Assembly: GCA_019359155.1 (NCBI GenBank)
Contig: JAHHHV010000031.1
Span: 1 to 33,277 of the forward strand
Length of the DNA: 33,277 nucleotides
Direction: 5' to 3'
Source: Pegethrix bostrychoides GSE-TBD4-15B
GTDB taxonomy: Bacteria > Cyanobacteriota > Cyanobacteriia > Elainellales > Elainellaceae
Shown here piece after piece: positions 24,856 to 33,277 of this stretch (the first letter of the stretch is position 1; every line of letters begins with the position of its first letter). A program made the position numbers and the translations under genes. Under the pieces are notes generated by a model, which saw only the letters and a list, made by a program, of their open reading frames with translations, made no database searches and had not been told where the DNA came from.

Positions 24856-25710
24856 ATGACTGCCATCCCACCCACTCCCTCCAGCTACTGCTTACTCCCA
24901 GCGCCCTTGCCTCCAGAGCAAGATTGCCGGGGATTCATCCATTCCGTCGAAACCTGCGGCACTGTGGATGGCCCCGGCCTGCGGTTTGTGATTTTTGTCC
25001 AGGGTTGCCCTCTGCGCTGTCTCTACTGTCACAACCCAGATAGCCGCAACTCAGAGGATGGAAAAGAAGTGTCGGTAGAGGCTCTAATCAATGAGATCCA
25101 ACACTACGCCTCCTATATTCGTCCACCGGGCGGCGTCACCGTTAGCGGCGGCGAACCCCTGATGCAACCCCAGTTTGTGCGCGAGATCTTTCGTCGCTGT
25201 CGAGAATTGGGGATTCATACCGCCTTAGATACATCGGGCTATACTCAATTGGAGACGGCGATCGCAGTTCTGGAATTCACCGATTTAGTTTTACTGGATA
25301 TCAAATCCTTTGATCCCACTCTATATGAACGAGTCACGCATGTCTCGCTAGAGCCTACCCTCGCCTTCGTCCGCCATCTAGAGGCCATCCACAAGCCCAC
25401 TTGGATTCGATTTGTCCTCGTTCCCGGCCTCACCGATGATCCCCAGAATATCGCAGCATTGGCTCAGTTTGTCGGCACTCTCAGCAATGTGGAGCGCGTC
25501 GAAGTCCTGCCTTTTCACAAAATGGGAGAATACAAGTGGAATATGCTGGGGCTAGACTATGCCCTAAAGGAGACGCCACCCCCTACCCCTGAGCAAATTC
25601 AGCAAGTCACTGAAATATTTCAGCGATCGCGTTGCAATCGAGACTCGTCCCCGAACTCTGGCGTTTTGACGACAGGGAGTAGGGCTTCTCGTTCTCTTGA
25701 TGGAATGTGA
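24856..25710 (+). CDS. pflA: Pyruvate formate-lyase activating enzyme PflA
   Basis: This 284-residue radical-SAM activase puts the glycyl radical on PflB. The [4Fe-4S] cluster motif is Cys51-x3-Cys55-x2-Cys58 in CPLRCLYCHN. The family segments 'IHSVETCGTVDGPGLRFVIFVQG' (interrupted by the cluster), TVSGGEPLMQ (SAM GGEP), 'HTALDTSGY' and LVLLDIKSFD are present. The N-terminal 24 residues are extra compared with E. coli PflA (246 residues) and have no clear role. The last 25 residues (NRDSSPNSGV... on) also lie beyond the family fold. The ATG has no good ribosome site at normal spacing: AGGAG is 18 nt upstream, next to the hairpin foot, so translation is probably weak or structure-controlled. 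Confidence 0.95.
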   Translation: MTAIPPTPSSYCLLPAPLPPEQDCRGFIHSVETCGTVDGPGLRFVIFVQGCPLRCLYCHNPDSRNSEDGKEVSVEALINEIQHYASYIRPPGGVTVSGGEPLMQPQFVREIFRRCRELGIHTALDTSGYTQLETAIAVLEFTDLVLLDIKSFDPTLYERVTHVSLEPTLAFVRHLEAIHKPTWIRFVLVPGLTDDPQNIAALAQFVGTLSNVERVEVLPFHKMGEYKWNMLGLDYALKETPPPTPEQIQQVTEIFQRSRCNRDSSPNSGVLTTGSRASRSLDGM

Positions 25711-25744
25711 TGTGATTGTGACGTGACTGTCAAAGACTGGTCAA

Positions 25745-25781
25745 TCGCTCATCGTTGCATCAAATTGATGAGGATGAGCGA
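25745..25781. other. Hairpin in the pflA-kdpD gap
   Basis: A 9-bp outer stem (TCGCTCATC / GATGAGCGA) encloses a second small stem, CATC-AAATT-GATG. It lies 35 nt after the pflA stop. No T-run follows (AAAATAG), so it may protect the 3' end of the message or act as a weak terminator. Confidence 0.5.
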
Positions 25782-25796
25782 AAATAGAATATTCAA

Positions 25797-25813
25797 GCAC
25801 TCAATCTGAGTGC
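25797..25813. promoter_or_regulatory. Operator-like palindrome upstream of the short KdpD gene
   Basis: A perfect inverted repeat, GCACTCA-ATC-TGAGTGC, lies 43 nt before the ATG at 25857. It is the right size for a dimeric repressor or activator site. It is unrelated to the TGCCA palindromes of the secretion locus. Confidence 0.45.
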
Positions 25814-25856
25814 CAATGTTCTCATAATCACCCGCAGCTCTTGAAGTTCACAGCTT

Positions 25857-27008
25857 ATGGATACCCCATCGCCCCCATCGCCTGATACTTCTTCTATTCG
25901 TCTTGCTCGACGTGGGAAGCATAAGATCTTCATTGGGATGTCTCCTGGTGTAGGCAAAACCTACAAAATGCTGGAGGAAGGACATCGGCTAAAACAGGAA
26001 GGGACAGATGTAGTGGTTGGGCTACTAGAAACTCACAATCGGCAAGAGACAGCCCGAAAAGCCGTTGGATTAGAAATTTTAGCTCGCAAGGAAATTACCT
26101 GGTCGGGTGTGACGCTGACAGAAATGGATACAGATGCTGTGATTGCCCGTCAACCTCGACTTGCTCTCGTAGATGAACTCGCCCATACGAACGTTCCCGG
26201 TTCCGAACGCGAGAAACGGTATCAGGATGTTGAAATAATTTTGACAGCAGGGATTGATGTGTTCTCAACTGTGAACATTCAGCACTTGGAGAGCTTAAAC
26301 GATCTAGTTGCTCGGATTACAGGGGTAGTTGTGCGCGAGCGAATTCCCGATCGCCTGCTTGACGAAGCCGATGAAGTAGTGGTAGTGGATGTCACTCCAG
26401 AAACCTTGGAGGAACGCTTAAAAGACGGCAAAATTTACGCTCCAGGAAAAGTAGACCAGTCCCTCCAAAACTTCTTTCAACGCCGCAACCTGATCGCTTT
26501 GCGGGAATTAGCACTACGTGAAGTGGCAGACAACGTAGAAGAAGATGCATTAGAAGCAGGATCTAACCATTCACATGCTTCTGTCCCCTACTGTAACATT
26601 CATGAACGAGTCTTAGTTTGTGTATCAACCTACCCCAATTCGCTTCAGTTAATTCGACGAGGTGCTCGCCTTGCAGCATATATGCATGCCCCTTTATATG
26701 GCTTATTCGTAGATGATCTTGAGCGCTTTCTGACCAAAGAAGAAAGCCTCCATATTGAAACATGCGAGCGATTGCTCAAAGAATTTGATGGGCAATTCAT
26801 GCGTATTACAGAGCAGAATAAGGCAAAAGCGATTTCAGATATTGCTCAAAAGTACCATATTACTCAAATTGTGATTGGCGAAAGCCAGCGCTCTCGTTGG
26901 AGAATTCTCCTGCGGGGATCTTTAACGCAACAGCTGCTCAAAGCTCTTAGACATATAGATATCCATATTATTGCCACAGAGCAAGCACTGAAACCATCTA
27001 ACAAGTAA
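25857..27008 (+). CDS. kdpD: Short KdpD-like protein (KdpD ATPase domain plus Usp domain, no kinase)
   Basis: This 383-residue protein corresponds to the cytoplasmic N-terminal half of KdpD. The KdpD ATPase-like domain (about 18-230) has Walker A GMSPGVGKTY (K34-T35) and Walker B LALVDELAHTN, with 'GIDVFSTVNIQHLESLND' and FFQRRNLIALRELALR. A universal-stress (Usp) fold follows (about 245-375) with IVIGESQRSRWRILLRGS. The membrane helices and histidine kinase of full KdpD are missing. Short KdpD of this kind is known in cyanobacteria, where it accompanies kdpABC potassium-pump genes. Here no kdp gene lies nearby, so it is an orphan. It may sense K+ or ATP/cyclic-di-AMP-type signals and act with a separate partner; that is an inference. 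Confidence 0.9.
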   Translation: MDTPSPPSPDTSSIRLARRGKHKIFIGMSPGVGKTYKMLEEGHRLKQEGTDVVVGLLETHNRQETARKAVGLEILARKEITWSGVTLTEMDTDAVIARQPRLALVDELAHTNVPGSEREKRYQDVEIILTAGIDVFSTVNIQHLESLNDLVARITGVVVRERIPDRLLDEADEVVVVDVTPETLEERLKDGKIYAPGKVDQSLQNFFQRRNLIALRELALREVADNVEEDALEAGSNHSHASVPYCNIHERVLVCVSTYPNSLQLIRRGARLAAYMHAPLYGLFVDDLERFLTKEESLHIETCERLLKEFDGQFMRITEQNKAKAISDIAQKYHITQIVIGESQRSRWRILLRGSLTQQLLKALRHIDIHIIATEQALKPSNK

Positions 27009-27091
27009 ATCTAACAAGTAAGTAGACTGTAGAAATCTGACATGAACCATGAAGGTATAGTTAGATAAATCAAAGCTTTCATCCTATCCAC

Positions 27092-27313
27092 TCATCTATT
27101 AGATCTAATAGATCCGATCGGATTGCTAGAAGTGAGTCGCAATTGCTCTAGCCGTTGATCTTCCGCTTCTTGTCGCTGGATATATTTCCGCACTGCCACT
27201 CGTCCCACGGTTGAAATATCGTAGCGCCTGCCCAGAATGCTGTCCCACACAGTTTTTCCGTTGGCGCAAGAAAGCTGGGTGCTCAGCCTGATTCCTAGAG
27301 GCTGATGCTCCAT
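27092..27313 (-). CDS. Small hypothetical protein (doubtful)
   Basis: A 73-codon open frame runs antisense in the gap between kdpD and the membrane-protein gene. GGAG stands 5 nt before its ATG. The middle, 'VWDSILGRRYDISTVGRVAVRKYIQRQEAED', looks protein-like and helical, while the C-terminus (SNPIGSIRSNR) is encoded by palindromic DNA. No family is recognised. It may be a real small gene, the tail of a decayed gene, or chance. Confidence 0.3.
   Translation of the reverse strand: MEHQPLGIRLSTQLSCANGKTVWDSILGRRYDISTVGRVAVRKYIQRQEAEDQRLEQLRLTSSNPIGSIRSNR
27094..27113. promoter_or_regulatory. 20-bp perfect palindrome
   Basis: A perfect palindrome with half-site ATCTATTAGA and no spacer is followed immediately by a second, ATCCGATCGGAT (27112-27123). 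They lie 86 nt after the kdpD stop. This could be an operator or a short hairpin at the end of a transcript; there is no T-run. Confidence 0.6.
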
Positions 27314-27425
27314 TTAGCTCCATTTTGGCTGTATTTCCGCAACAGCTATCTATCTTTAGGCTGATAGGGCTCAAGTTGTCGGTGCATTATGCTTGGGTTA
27401 ATTTTAGGTTAAGTAAGGAAGCAAC

Positions 27426-28112
27426 ATGTTCTCTCGAATGAGCGATTTGGCTAAATTGTTGCTGGGTGCGTTGCTGATCACTGACTTTAGCTTTATCGCC
27501 CTTCATCTTTTATTTCGTTACACTTATTTCTCAACTGATATTGGGCTAGCACTTGAGGTTGATCGCGGTTTCAGTGAAATATTTCAATACCTGAAAGAGT
27601 TTTGGATCGCGCTTGCGCTGGGATTTCTGGCGCTGCGCTACCGCTCATGGCTCTATGGTGTATTAGCGACGCTGTTTTTCTATATTTTGTTGGATGATGC
27701 TGCTAAGCTGCATGAGAAGTCTGGGGCGGTGATTAGCCAACGGTTCGCCTTCTCTGATCTCTGGGGCTTGCAGGCTCAGGACTTTGGCGAACTCTTGTTT
27801 TACAGCGGCGTTATGCTGGTCTTTGCCGGGTTGATTGCGCTGGCCTACCCCACTGGCCAGACAGCCGCAAAACGCACGGTGCGGCAACTCATCGTTTTGC
27901 TAGGACTGTTTGCCTGTTTTGCCATTGGTGCAGATCTGCTCCATAGCGCCATCCGGATACCGGTACTCGACCCACTTTTGATTGCGTTGGAAGATGGGGG
28001 TGAACTGATTGCGATGAGCATAATTGCGACCTACATATTTGTTAGGTTAGAGCAGGCGAGTAGAACTCATCTCTCTATAGAGATGCATAAAACTGATTCC
28101 GTGAATAGCTAA
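27426..28112 (+). CDS. Multispanning membrane protein of unknown function
   Basis: This 228-residue protein has AAGGAAG 5 nt before the ATG. About six hydrophobic segments are visible (near residues 8-30, 58-70, 75-90, 120-140, 153-172 and 190-208). Conserved-looking charged residues stand at or in the helices: LDDAAKLHEKSG after segment 3, DLLHSAI in segment 5 and EDGGE before segment 6. Membrane-embedded Asp, His and Glu could bind a metal or carry protons, as in intramembrane hydrolases, but I do not recognise the family. It stands alone, convergent with ggt across a 40-nt gap. Confidence 0.75.
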   Translation: MFSRMSDLAKLLLGALLITDFSFIALHLLFRYTYFSTDIGLALEVDRGFSEIFQYLKEFWIALALGFLALRYRSWLYGVLATLFFYILLDDAAKLHEKSGAVISQRFAFSDLWGLQAQDFGELLFYSGVMLVFAGLIALAYPTGQTAAKRTVRQLIVLLGLFACFAIGADLLHSAIRIPVLDPLLIALEDGGELIAMSIIATYIFVRLEQASRTHLSIEMHKTDSVNS

Positions 28113-28152
28113 GCATATAATTTTGCGAATCAGGTGTGAACCTAAAAACCAG

Positions 28153-29973
28153 TCATGGCCGAACCGTCAGAGCTGCGCCACCACCGCGTCGGGTCGGTTC
28201 AGCAGCAGCCAAAATGCTGCCATCTGGCCGCATGATCAGCCCAGTTGCCGCCCCAATTTCCGGCACAGGCTCCAAGATTTGTCCCAATGCGCTGAGCTGC
28301 TGCCCCAACTCACTCTGCTCAAAGCCGCTGTCTACCTGCGTCGTGCCGCCGTTGCGCTGCGAGATCCGGGGGGCCGCAATCGCCTGATCCAGCGGCAGGC
28401 CGAGGTCAACCATATTCACGGCAATGCCGATGACAGTAGTAATAATTGTGGAGCCGCCGGGAGAACCGAAGGCCAGCACTGTGCCGTCTGGGGCGAAGGC
28501 AATGGTGGGAGCCATGCTGCTACGCGGACGCTTGCCCGGTTCAGGCGAATTGGGGTGGGGCTGAACCGGGTCAAAATCGGTCAGTTCGTTGTTGAGGATG
28601 AAGCCGTAGCCCGGAACGACGATGCCAGAGCCGCCCGTTGATTCGATGGTGTTGGTGTAGGAGACGACGTTGCCCAGGCGGTCGCTGACGGTGAGATGCG
28701 TGGTGGAGCGGCCTTCGTGATCGCTGATTTTGGCGCTGAGCCTGCTGGCCGTCAGGCTGGGGCTGGGGTCGTTTTGAAAGGGCAGCGGATCAGCCGCAGC
28801 GGCGCGGAAAGCTTGGTCGGCAGTGGCGCGATCAGCAATTTCGGCGCGGCGCAGTTGGGCGAAGCCATCGCTTTGCAGGCCAGCCAGCGGCACATCCACA
28901 TATTCTGGATCGCCCAGATAGGCGGCGCGGTCGGCAAAGGCAAGCCGCTCGGCTTCAATCACCCGATGCCAAGCGGCGGCTGGTTCAAGCTGTCCCAGGT
29001 CAAACCCTTCGACAATCTTCAGCACTTCGCCTGTGGTGATGCCGCCGCTGCTGGGTAAGCCCATGCCGTAAAAGCGATAGCCGCGATAGTGAGCTGCCAC
29101 CGCAGGCCGGACGCGCACCCCGTAGCGATCTAGATCGGCCAGCGTCATGCCACCCTGGATCACTCGAAACGGTGGCGACTCGACCGCAGGCGGATTCTGC
29201 ACGGTTTGCACAATCGCCTCGGCCAGCTCCCCTCGATAAAAAGCATTCAGCCCGCGCTCTGCCAGAATTCGGTAGGTTTTGGCCAGCTCAGGATTCTGGA
29301 ACCTGGAGCCAACCGCAGGCGGCTGATCGTTGGGCAGGTAGAGCGCTTGGGTAGAGCGAAAAGCGGCAAAGCGCTCCTGATTCTGGGCAATTTGGCCTGC
29401 AAAGGTCGCATCGACCTCAAAGCCAGATTCAGCTAGATCAATCGCAGGCTGGAGCGCCTGCGCCAGAGTCAGCGTCCCGTAGCGGTTCAGGGCTTCCTGC
29501 CATTCGGCGAGCGTTCCGGGTACGCCCACCGCCAAACCACTGCTGATCCGGTTGGGCGCAAAGGGCAGCAGCGCGCCTGGGCTGTCTGGGCTGTCTGGAT
29601 CGTTAAACATCTCGACGCTGGCTGTCGCTGGAGCCTGTTCGCGCCCGTCTATTGTGATTACGCGGTCTTGATCTTTGAGGTAGATCACCATGAAGCCGCC
29701 GCCGCCAATCCCGGTCGAGAATGGCTCAACCACGCCCAGTGCCGCCGAGGTTGCCACCGCTGCATCAATCGCGTTGCCGCCCGCTTTCAGGACTGCGATT
29801 CCCGCCTGCGTCGCTCTGGCATCCACCGAAGCAACTGCCCCTAAACGCCCGACAGCAGTATGCATTTGGGGCGGTATTTGGAGTGGTGCTTGGGCAGAGG
29901 TGTGAACCAGTAGGCTCAACCAAACAGTTACCGCTAGCGCTAATCCCAGCAGTCCCAAAAATCTGGATCGCAT
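28153..29973 (-). CDS. ggt: Gamma-glutamyltranspeptidase (Ntn hydrolase)
   Basis: The ATG at 29973 is chosen because AGGGGG lies 6-7 nt upstream and the product then begins MRSRF with a clean signal peptide ending near TSAQA. The frame is open 12 codons further up. The 606-residue precursor cuts itself at Thr424 in RSTTHLTVSD, giving large and small subunits; that Thr is the nucleophile. 'ASVDARATQAGIAVLKAGGNAIDAAVA' and 'STGIGGGGFMVIYLKD' are typical of the large subunit, and SSMAPTIAF and FGSPGGSTI of the small. The enzyme works in the periplasm on glutathione and other gamma-glutamyl compounds, for cysteine and nitrogen recovery. It starts 22 nt after the por stop, so the two are probably co-transcribed. 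Confidence 0.96.
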   Translation of the reverse strand: MRSRFLGLLGLALAVTVWLSLLVHTSAQAPLQIPPQMHTAVGRLGAVASVDARATQAGIAVLKAGGNAIDAAVATSAALGVVEPFSTGIGGGGFMVIYLKDQDRVITIDGREQAPATASVEMFNDPDSPDSPGALLPFAPNRISSGLAVGVPGTLAEWQEALNRYGTLTLAQALQPAIDLAESGFEVDATFAGQIAQNQERFAAFRSTQALYLPNDQPPAVGSRFQNPELAKTYRILAERGLNAFYRGELAEAIVQTVQNPPAVESPPFRVIQGGMTLADLDRYGVRVRPAVAAHYRGYRFYGMGLPSSGGITTGEVLKIVEGFDLGQLEPAAAWHRVIEAERLAFADRAAYLGDPEYVDVPLAGLQSDGFAQLRRAEIADRATADQAFRAAAADPLPFQNDPSPSLTASRLSAKISDHEGRSTTHLTVSDRLGNVVSYTNTIESTGGSGIVVPGYGFILNNELTDFDPVQPHPNSPEPGKRPRSSMAPTIAFAPDGTVLAFGSPGGSTIITTVIGIAVNMVDLGLPLDQAIAAPRISQRNGGTTQVDSGFEQSELGQQLSALGQILEPVPEIGAATGLIMRPDGSILAAAEPTRRGGGAALTVRP

Positions 29974-29995
29974 AGGCCCCCTATCCACCATGTGA

Positions 29996-31057
<1,062 letters not shown>

Positions 31058-31173
31058 TTAGGTCATGGCTGAGAACGATATCGGCAGAGCTAGCACTGAT
31101 AAGATTTTTAAAGCTGCCCTTCTTCGTCAACTCAGCTCAGCTGCGGCTCAAAAACAGAATGCCGATTGTCCAG

Positions 31174-32043
31174 TTACCCGTCATTCGTGGAAAGCTTCGC
31201 AGCGTCAAGATTCAGAAAGGGAATTGCGCCACTGCCGCCCAGAACCTGGGGAAACTTGCCATCCCACTTTTCAATCGCCTGCTTCTGCAACAGCTCTGCG
31301 GTCAGGGTTTCTCGCAGCAATCGCTGGGCTTCGGCCTGTCCTTTGGCACGATTGACGGTCGCCTCGGCCTCTTGTTCTGCCTCTCTGGCAATATATACCG
31401 CACGTTGAGCGCGCTGTTCGGCAATTTGCTTTTCTTCGACTGCCTTAGAGAATTCAGTTGAGAAAGCGAGATCAACCACACTCGTATCCAAAACGATAAT
31501 TCCGTATTTCTCCAAACGACCGCTTAACGCTTCATCAAAGTCCTGCTTTAGCTCATTGCGCTTAGTAATTGCTTCTTCTACAGTTCGGCGAGCCGCCGCA
31601 ATTTTGAAAGACTCCTGAGTCTGGGGTGCGATGATTTTTGAAACAATGTTTTGTAACGTACCTTGAGTACGTCGAATCGAGACAACCTGGATCGGGTCTA
31701 GACGAAAGTTGATCGCAAAGCTCGCAGAAAGCTGCTGGAGATCTTTGGTCGAGCTTTGAGCCGGCACTTCAAATTTTTGGACGGTCAGATCATAAAAATC
31801 AACTTTTGAGACGAACGGCGGCTTGAAGTGAACGCCCTCTAAGAGCACGCCATCTCTGGCTTTACCCAAAATGCTGATCACCCCGGCTTCTCCTGGATTG
31901 ATAATCACATAGGAGCTGAGGCCAATGATGGCGACGATTGAGAGAATTGCGACAAGCAGCGGTGTCTGCCAGCTAGTTTGACTTTTCAAGGGAGTTGCCT
32001 CACGAGTAGAGAGATTGGCTGAGCTTGAATAGCCCTCAACCAT
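31174..32043 (-). CDS. SPFH/prohibitin-like membrane protein
   Basis: This 289-residue protein has one membrane helix near residues 28-48 (TPLLVAILSIVAIIGLSSYVI), then the SPFH/band-7 domain (VIINPGEAGVISILGKARDGVLLEGVHF..., about 45-220). A long Ala/Glu-rich helix follows (QIAEQRAQRAVYIAREAEQEAEATVNRAKGQAEAQ; about 210-255). Together these are characteristic of prohibitin-type proteins. They form large ring- or cage-like assemblies that organise membranes and regulate FtsH-type proteases; cyanobacteria carry several. I do not assign a specific paralogue. The gene is divergent from the small membrane protein at 32147 and apparently monocistronic. Confidence 0.9.
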   Translation of the reverse strand: MVEGYSSSANLSTREATPLKSQTSWQTPLLVAILSIVAIIGLSSYVIINPGEAGVISILGKARDGVLLEGVHFKPPFVSKVDFYDLTVQKFEVPAQSSTKDLQQLSASFAINFRLDPIQVVSIRRTQGTLQNIVSKIIAPQTQESFKIAAARRTVEEAITKRNELKQDFDEALSGRLEKYGIIVLDTSVVDLAFSTEFSKAVEEKQIAEQRAQRAVYIAREAEQEAEATVNRAKGQAEAQRLLRETLTAELLQKQAIEKWDGKFPQVLGGSGAIPFLNLDAAKLSTNDG

Positions 32044-32146
32044 CCTACTCGGCTTTGCCGACCGCTAACAGAAGTGGCCTGACTGGCTCGACTATGATAA
32101 TCTAAACTCCAGTCCTGATTTACTCAGTCGTTTTTAGCAGTTGCTC

Positions 32147-32401
32147 ATGGGTAGCCAATCTACCGCCAAGACAATATTTCTGCTCGCCTCTATGGTGGGC
32201 TGGCTAATTGTCGGGGCAGCGCTCATGTATCTTTTCCCGCTCGTCGCAGACCGCCTGCTCGGCTCAGATCTGACGGCACTCTGGATGACGAATCTGACGC
32301 GCGGCGGCTATGATCCAATGCTGGCTTGGGTTGGCGGCGGAACTGCTCTAGCTCTGACGGTATTGGGCAACGTCTTTTGGTCACTATCGCATAGAGAATG
32401 A
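32147..32401 (+). CDS. Small two-helix membrane protein, unknown function
   Basis: Starting at the ATG at 32147 (a TTG two codons earlier is also possible) the product is 84 residues. It has two hydrophobic helices, near 8-34 (KTIFLLASMVGWLIVGAALMYLF) and near 60-78 (AWVGGGTALALTVLGNVFW), joined by a polar loop with DRLLGSDLTALWMTNLTRGG. The ribosome site is weak. A TATGATAAT stretch 47-55 nt upstream could be its -10 region. No family is recognised. The codon pattern and clean helix-loop-helix layout support a real gene. Confidence 0.65.
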   Translation: MGSQSTAKTIFLLASMVGWLIVGAALMYLFPLVADRLLGSDLTALWMTNLTRGGYDPMLAWVGGGTALALTVLGNVFWSLSHRE

Positions 32402-32496
32402 TCGCACAGGTAACGGCAGCAGTTAAGGCACAGATCTTCGTGCACAGTACTACAAGTCCGACTGGCAGATTTCGATAGTATCACTTATGCAGCCGC

Positions 32497-33277
32497 TCAA
32501 GCCAGCAGCAGGCTAGTCCCGCCAGCTACGCCATAAAACTCATCTAAATTCAAGTTTCCTGCTGCGTCAAGATAGACATTGCCTTCGCAGCTATCAAATA
32601 GGCGACGAATTCTAAACTGATGGTAGCGAGTCAGAATTTGCGGTAGTGTAATGTAGTGGTTGTCATGCTGCTCAGCGACTACGGCATCCAACTCAGGTAG
32701 ATTGTACCAAGGGCATTTCATGACGGCATGATGTGCATTATGGTAGCCAAAATTGAGCAGTAGGAGATTCAGCCAGGGATATTTCAGCGAGAGCAATGTA
32801 CTAAACGTATGTGCCTGCTCATGAGCGACCGTCTTTTTGTGAATCACTGCATCATAGGGATACAGCTCATAGGTATGCTGCAAGCAATCCACAATTAAGA
32901 TAACATGTACCGCACCAATATAGGCCAAGCTGTAGAGCAAAAGTGCTGGGAGCGAAATCCAGCCCAATGCTGCAAACATCGCTATCCTAAGCAGAAGCAC
33001 GACGATAACTCTTGCTTTATCTTGCCAGTTGCCATTGCGGTAAATTAAGCTCACTCCAACGATCTGTCGAATGAAAAGTAGCGCAGGAAAATAGAGCCAT
33101 TCCAGTCCTGCAATCAGGTTTTGTAGCAGCATGGGGAGGCTGTTGATAAAGCTAATCCGATCAAAAATATAGAGATCAACGCCCTTGATATGGTGGTCGA
33201 TATGTCCTTGGGCTAAGTCTTGGAACCGCGCATAAGAAGTACCGTGCAGCCACTGCATGATTCTGCCCCAAAAGCGG
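32497..33277 (-). CDS. Fatty-acid desaturase family protein, 5' end beyond the window
   Basis: The frame continues past an internal Met to the right edge (RFWGRIMQWLHGTSYARF...), so the start lies outside and at least 260 residues are seen. Histidine boxes of the membrane di-iron desaturase/hydroxylase superfamily are visible: GHIDHHIKG and, later, 'FGYHNAHHAVMKCPW', the H-x2-HH type. VDCLQHTYE and AHEQAHTF add further His. Hydrophobic segments near LLLRIAMFAALGWISLPALLLYSLAY fit membrane passage. Such enzymes use O2 to desaturate or hydroxylate lipids or carotenoids; the substrate is not evident. The C-terminal tail, with 'NVYLDAAGNLNLDEFYG', is outside the catalytic part. Confidence 0.85.
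   Translation of the reverse strand, partial: RFWGRIMQWLHGTSYARFQDLAQGHIDHHIKGVDLYIFDRISFINSLPMLLQNLIAGLEWLYFPALLFIRQIVGVSLIYRNGNWQDKARVIVVLLLRIAMFAALGWISLPALLLYSLAYIGAVHVILIVDCLQHTYELYPYDAVIHKKTVAHEQAHTFSTLLSLKYPWLNLLLLNFGYHNAHHAVMKCPWYNLPELDAVVAEQHDNHYITLPQILTRYHQFRIRRLFDSCEGNVYLDAAGNLNLDEFYGVAGGTSLLLA

Noticed and set aside
32465-32475. Possible fourth TGGCA operator near the desaturase gene
   Set aside because: Only one half-site (ACTGGCAG) is present; the left TGCCA arm is missing.

Overview
The window is cyanobacterial chromosome. The evidence is a light-dependent protochlorophyllide reductase, a HetC-type peptidase/ABC exporter next to a HetP-family gene, a short KdpD (ATPase plus Usp, no kinase) and AAA-like/vMAP signalling proteins. 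The moderately high G+C and a complete adhE-pflB-pflA fermentation cluster would fit a mat-forming, Leptolyngbya-like filament better than a typical low-G+C Nostoc, but that assignment is an inference.

Layout. (1) 264-10287, minus strand: a signalling block. Two AAA-like NTPases overlap by 4 nt; the second carries an orphan HisKA domain. After a 127-nt gap come a lipoprotein solute-binding protein, a 1308-residue hybrid sensor kinase, a REC-PAS response regulator and a GNAT acetyltransferase. The kinase and the AAA-HisKA protein share both a HisKA region and a C-terminal module of about 65 residues. (2) 10288-10855: a divergent control region with three perfect 11-12 bp tandem duplications and a 15-bp palindrome. 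(3) 10856-18384, plus strand: a peptide-secretion locus. It holds hetC (cNMP-like domain, C39 peptidase, ABC exporter), an HlyD-type adaptor, hetP, three small cysteine-free proteins with one shared leader, and a parvulin-like protein without a signal peptide. Three of its upstream regions carry the same palindrome, TGCCA-N3-TGGCA, and two peptide genes end in clear terminators. (4) 18385-19594: an eroded transposase tail and the long adhE upstream region. (5) 19595-25710: adhE, pflB and pflA for anaerobic mixed-acid/ethanol fermentation. This is the only part of the window where I see HIP1 octamers, and a long hairpin separates pflB from pflA. (6) 25857-28112: an orphan short KdpD, a palindrome-rich gap and a small multispanning membrane protein. 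(7) 28153-33277: a probable por-ggt operon (minus), an SPFH/prohibitin-like protein (minus), a small two-helix membrane protein (plus) and a fatty-acid desaturase cut by the window edge.

How the genes work together. The most interesting unit is region 3. In Anabaena hetC and hetP are neighbours and act in heterocyst development, and HetC is implicated in passing peptide-derived signals between cells. Here the same pair sits with an HlyD adaptor, a putative chaperone and three candidate cargo proteins carrying double-glycine-like leaders, all apparently wired to one unknown regulator through the repeated palindrome. I see no peptide-modifying enzyme, and the cargoes have no cysteine, so this looks like export of unmodified Ser/Gly/Ala-rich proteins (matrix, signal or bacteriocin) rather than a lanthipeptide pathway.

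All motif, repeat and HIP1 calls were made by eye without database searches.
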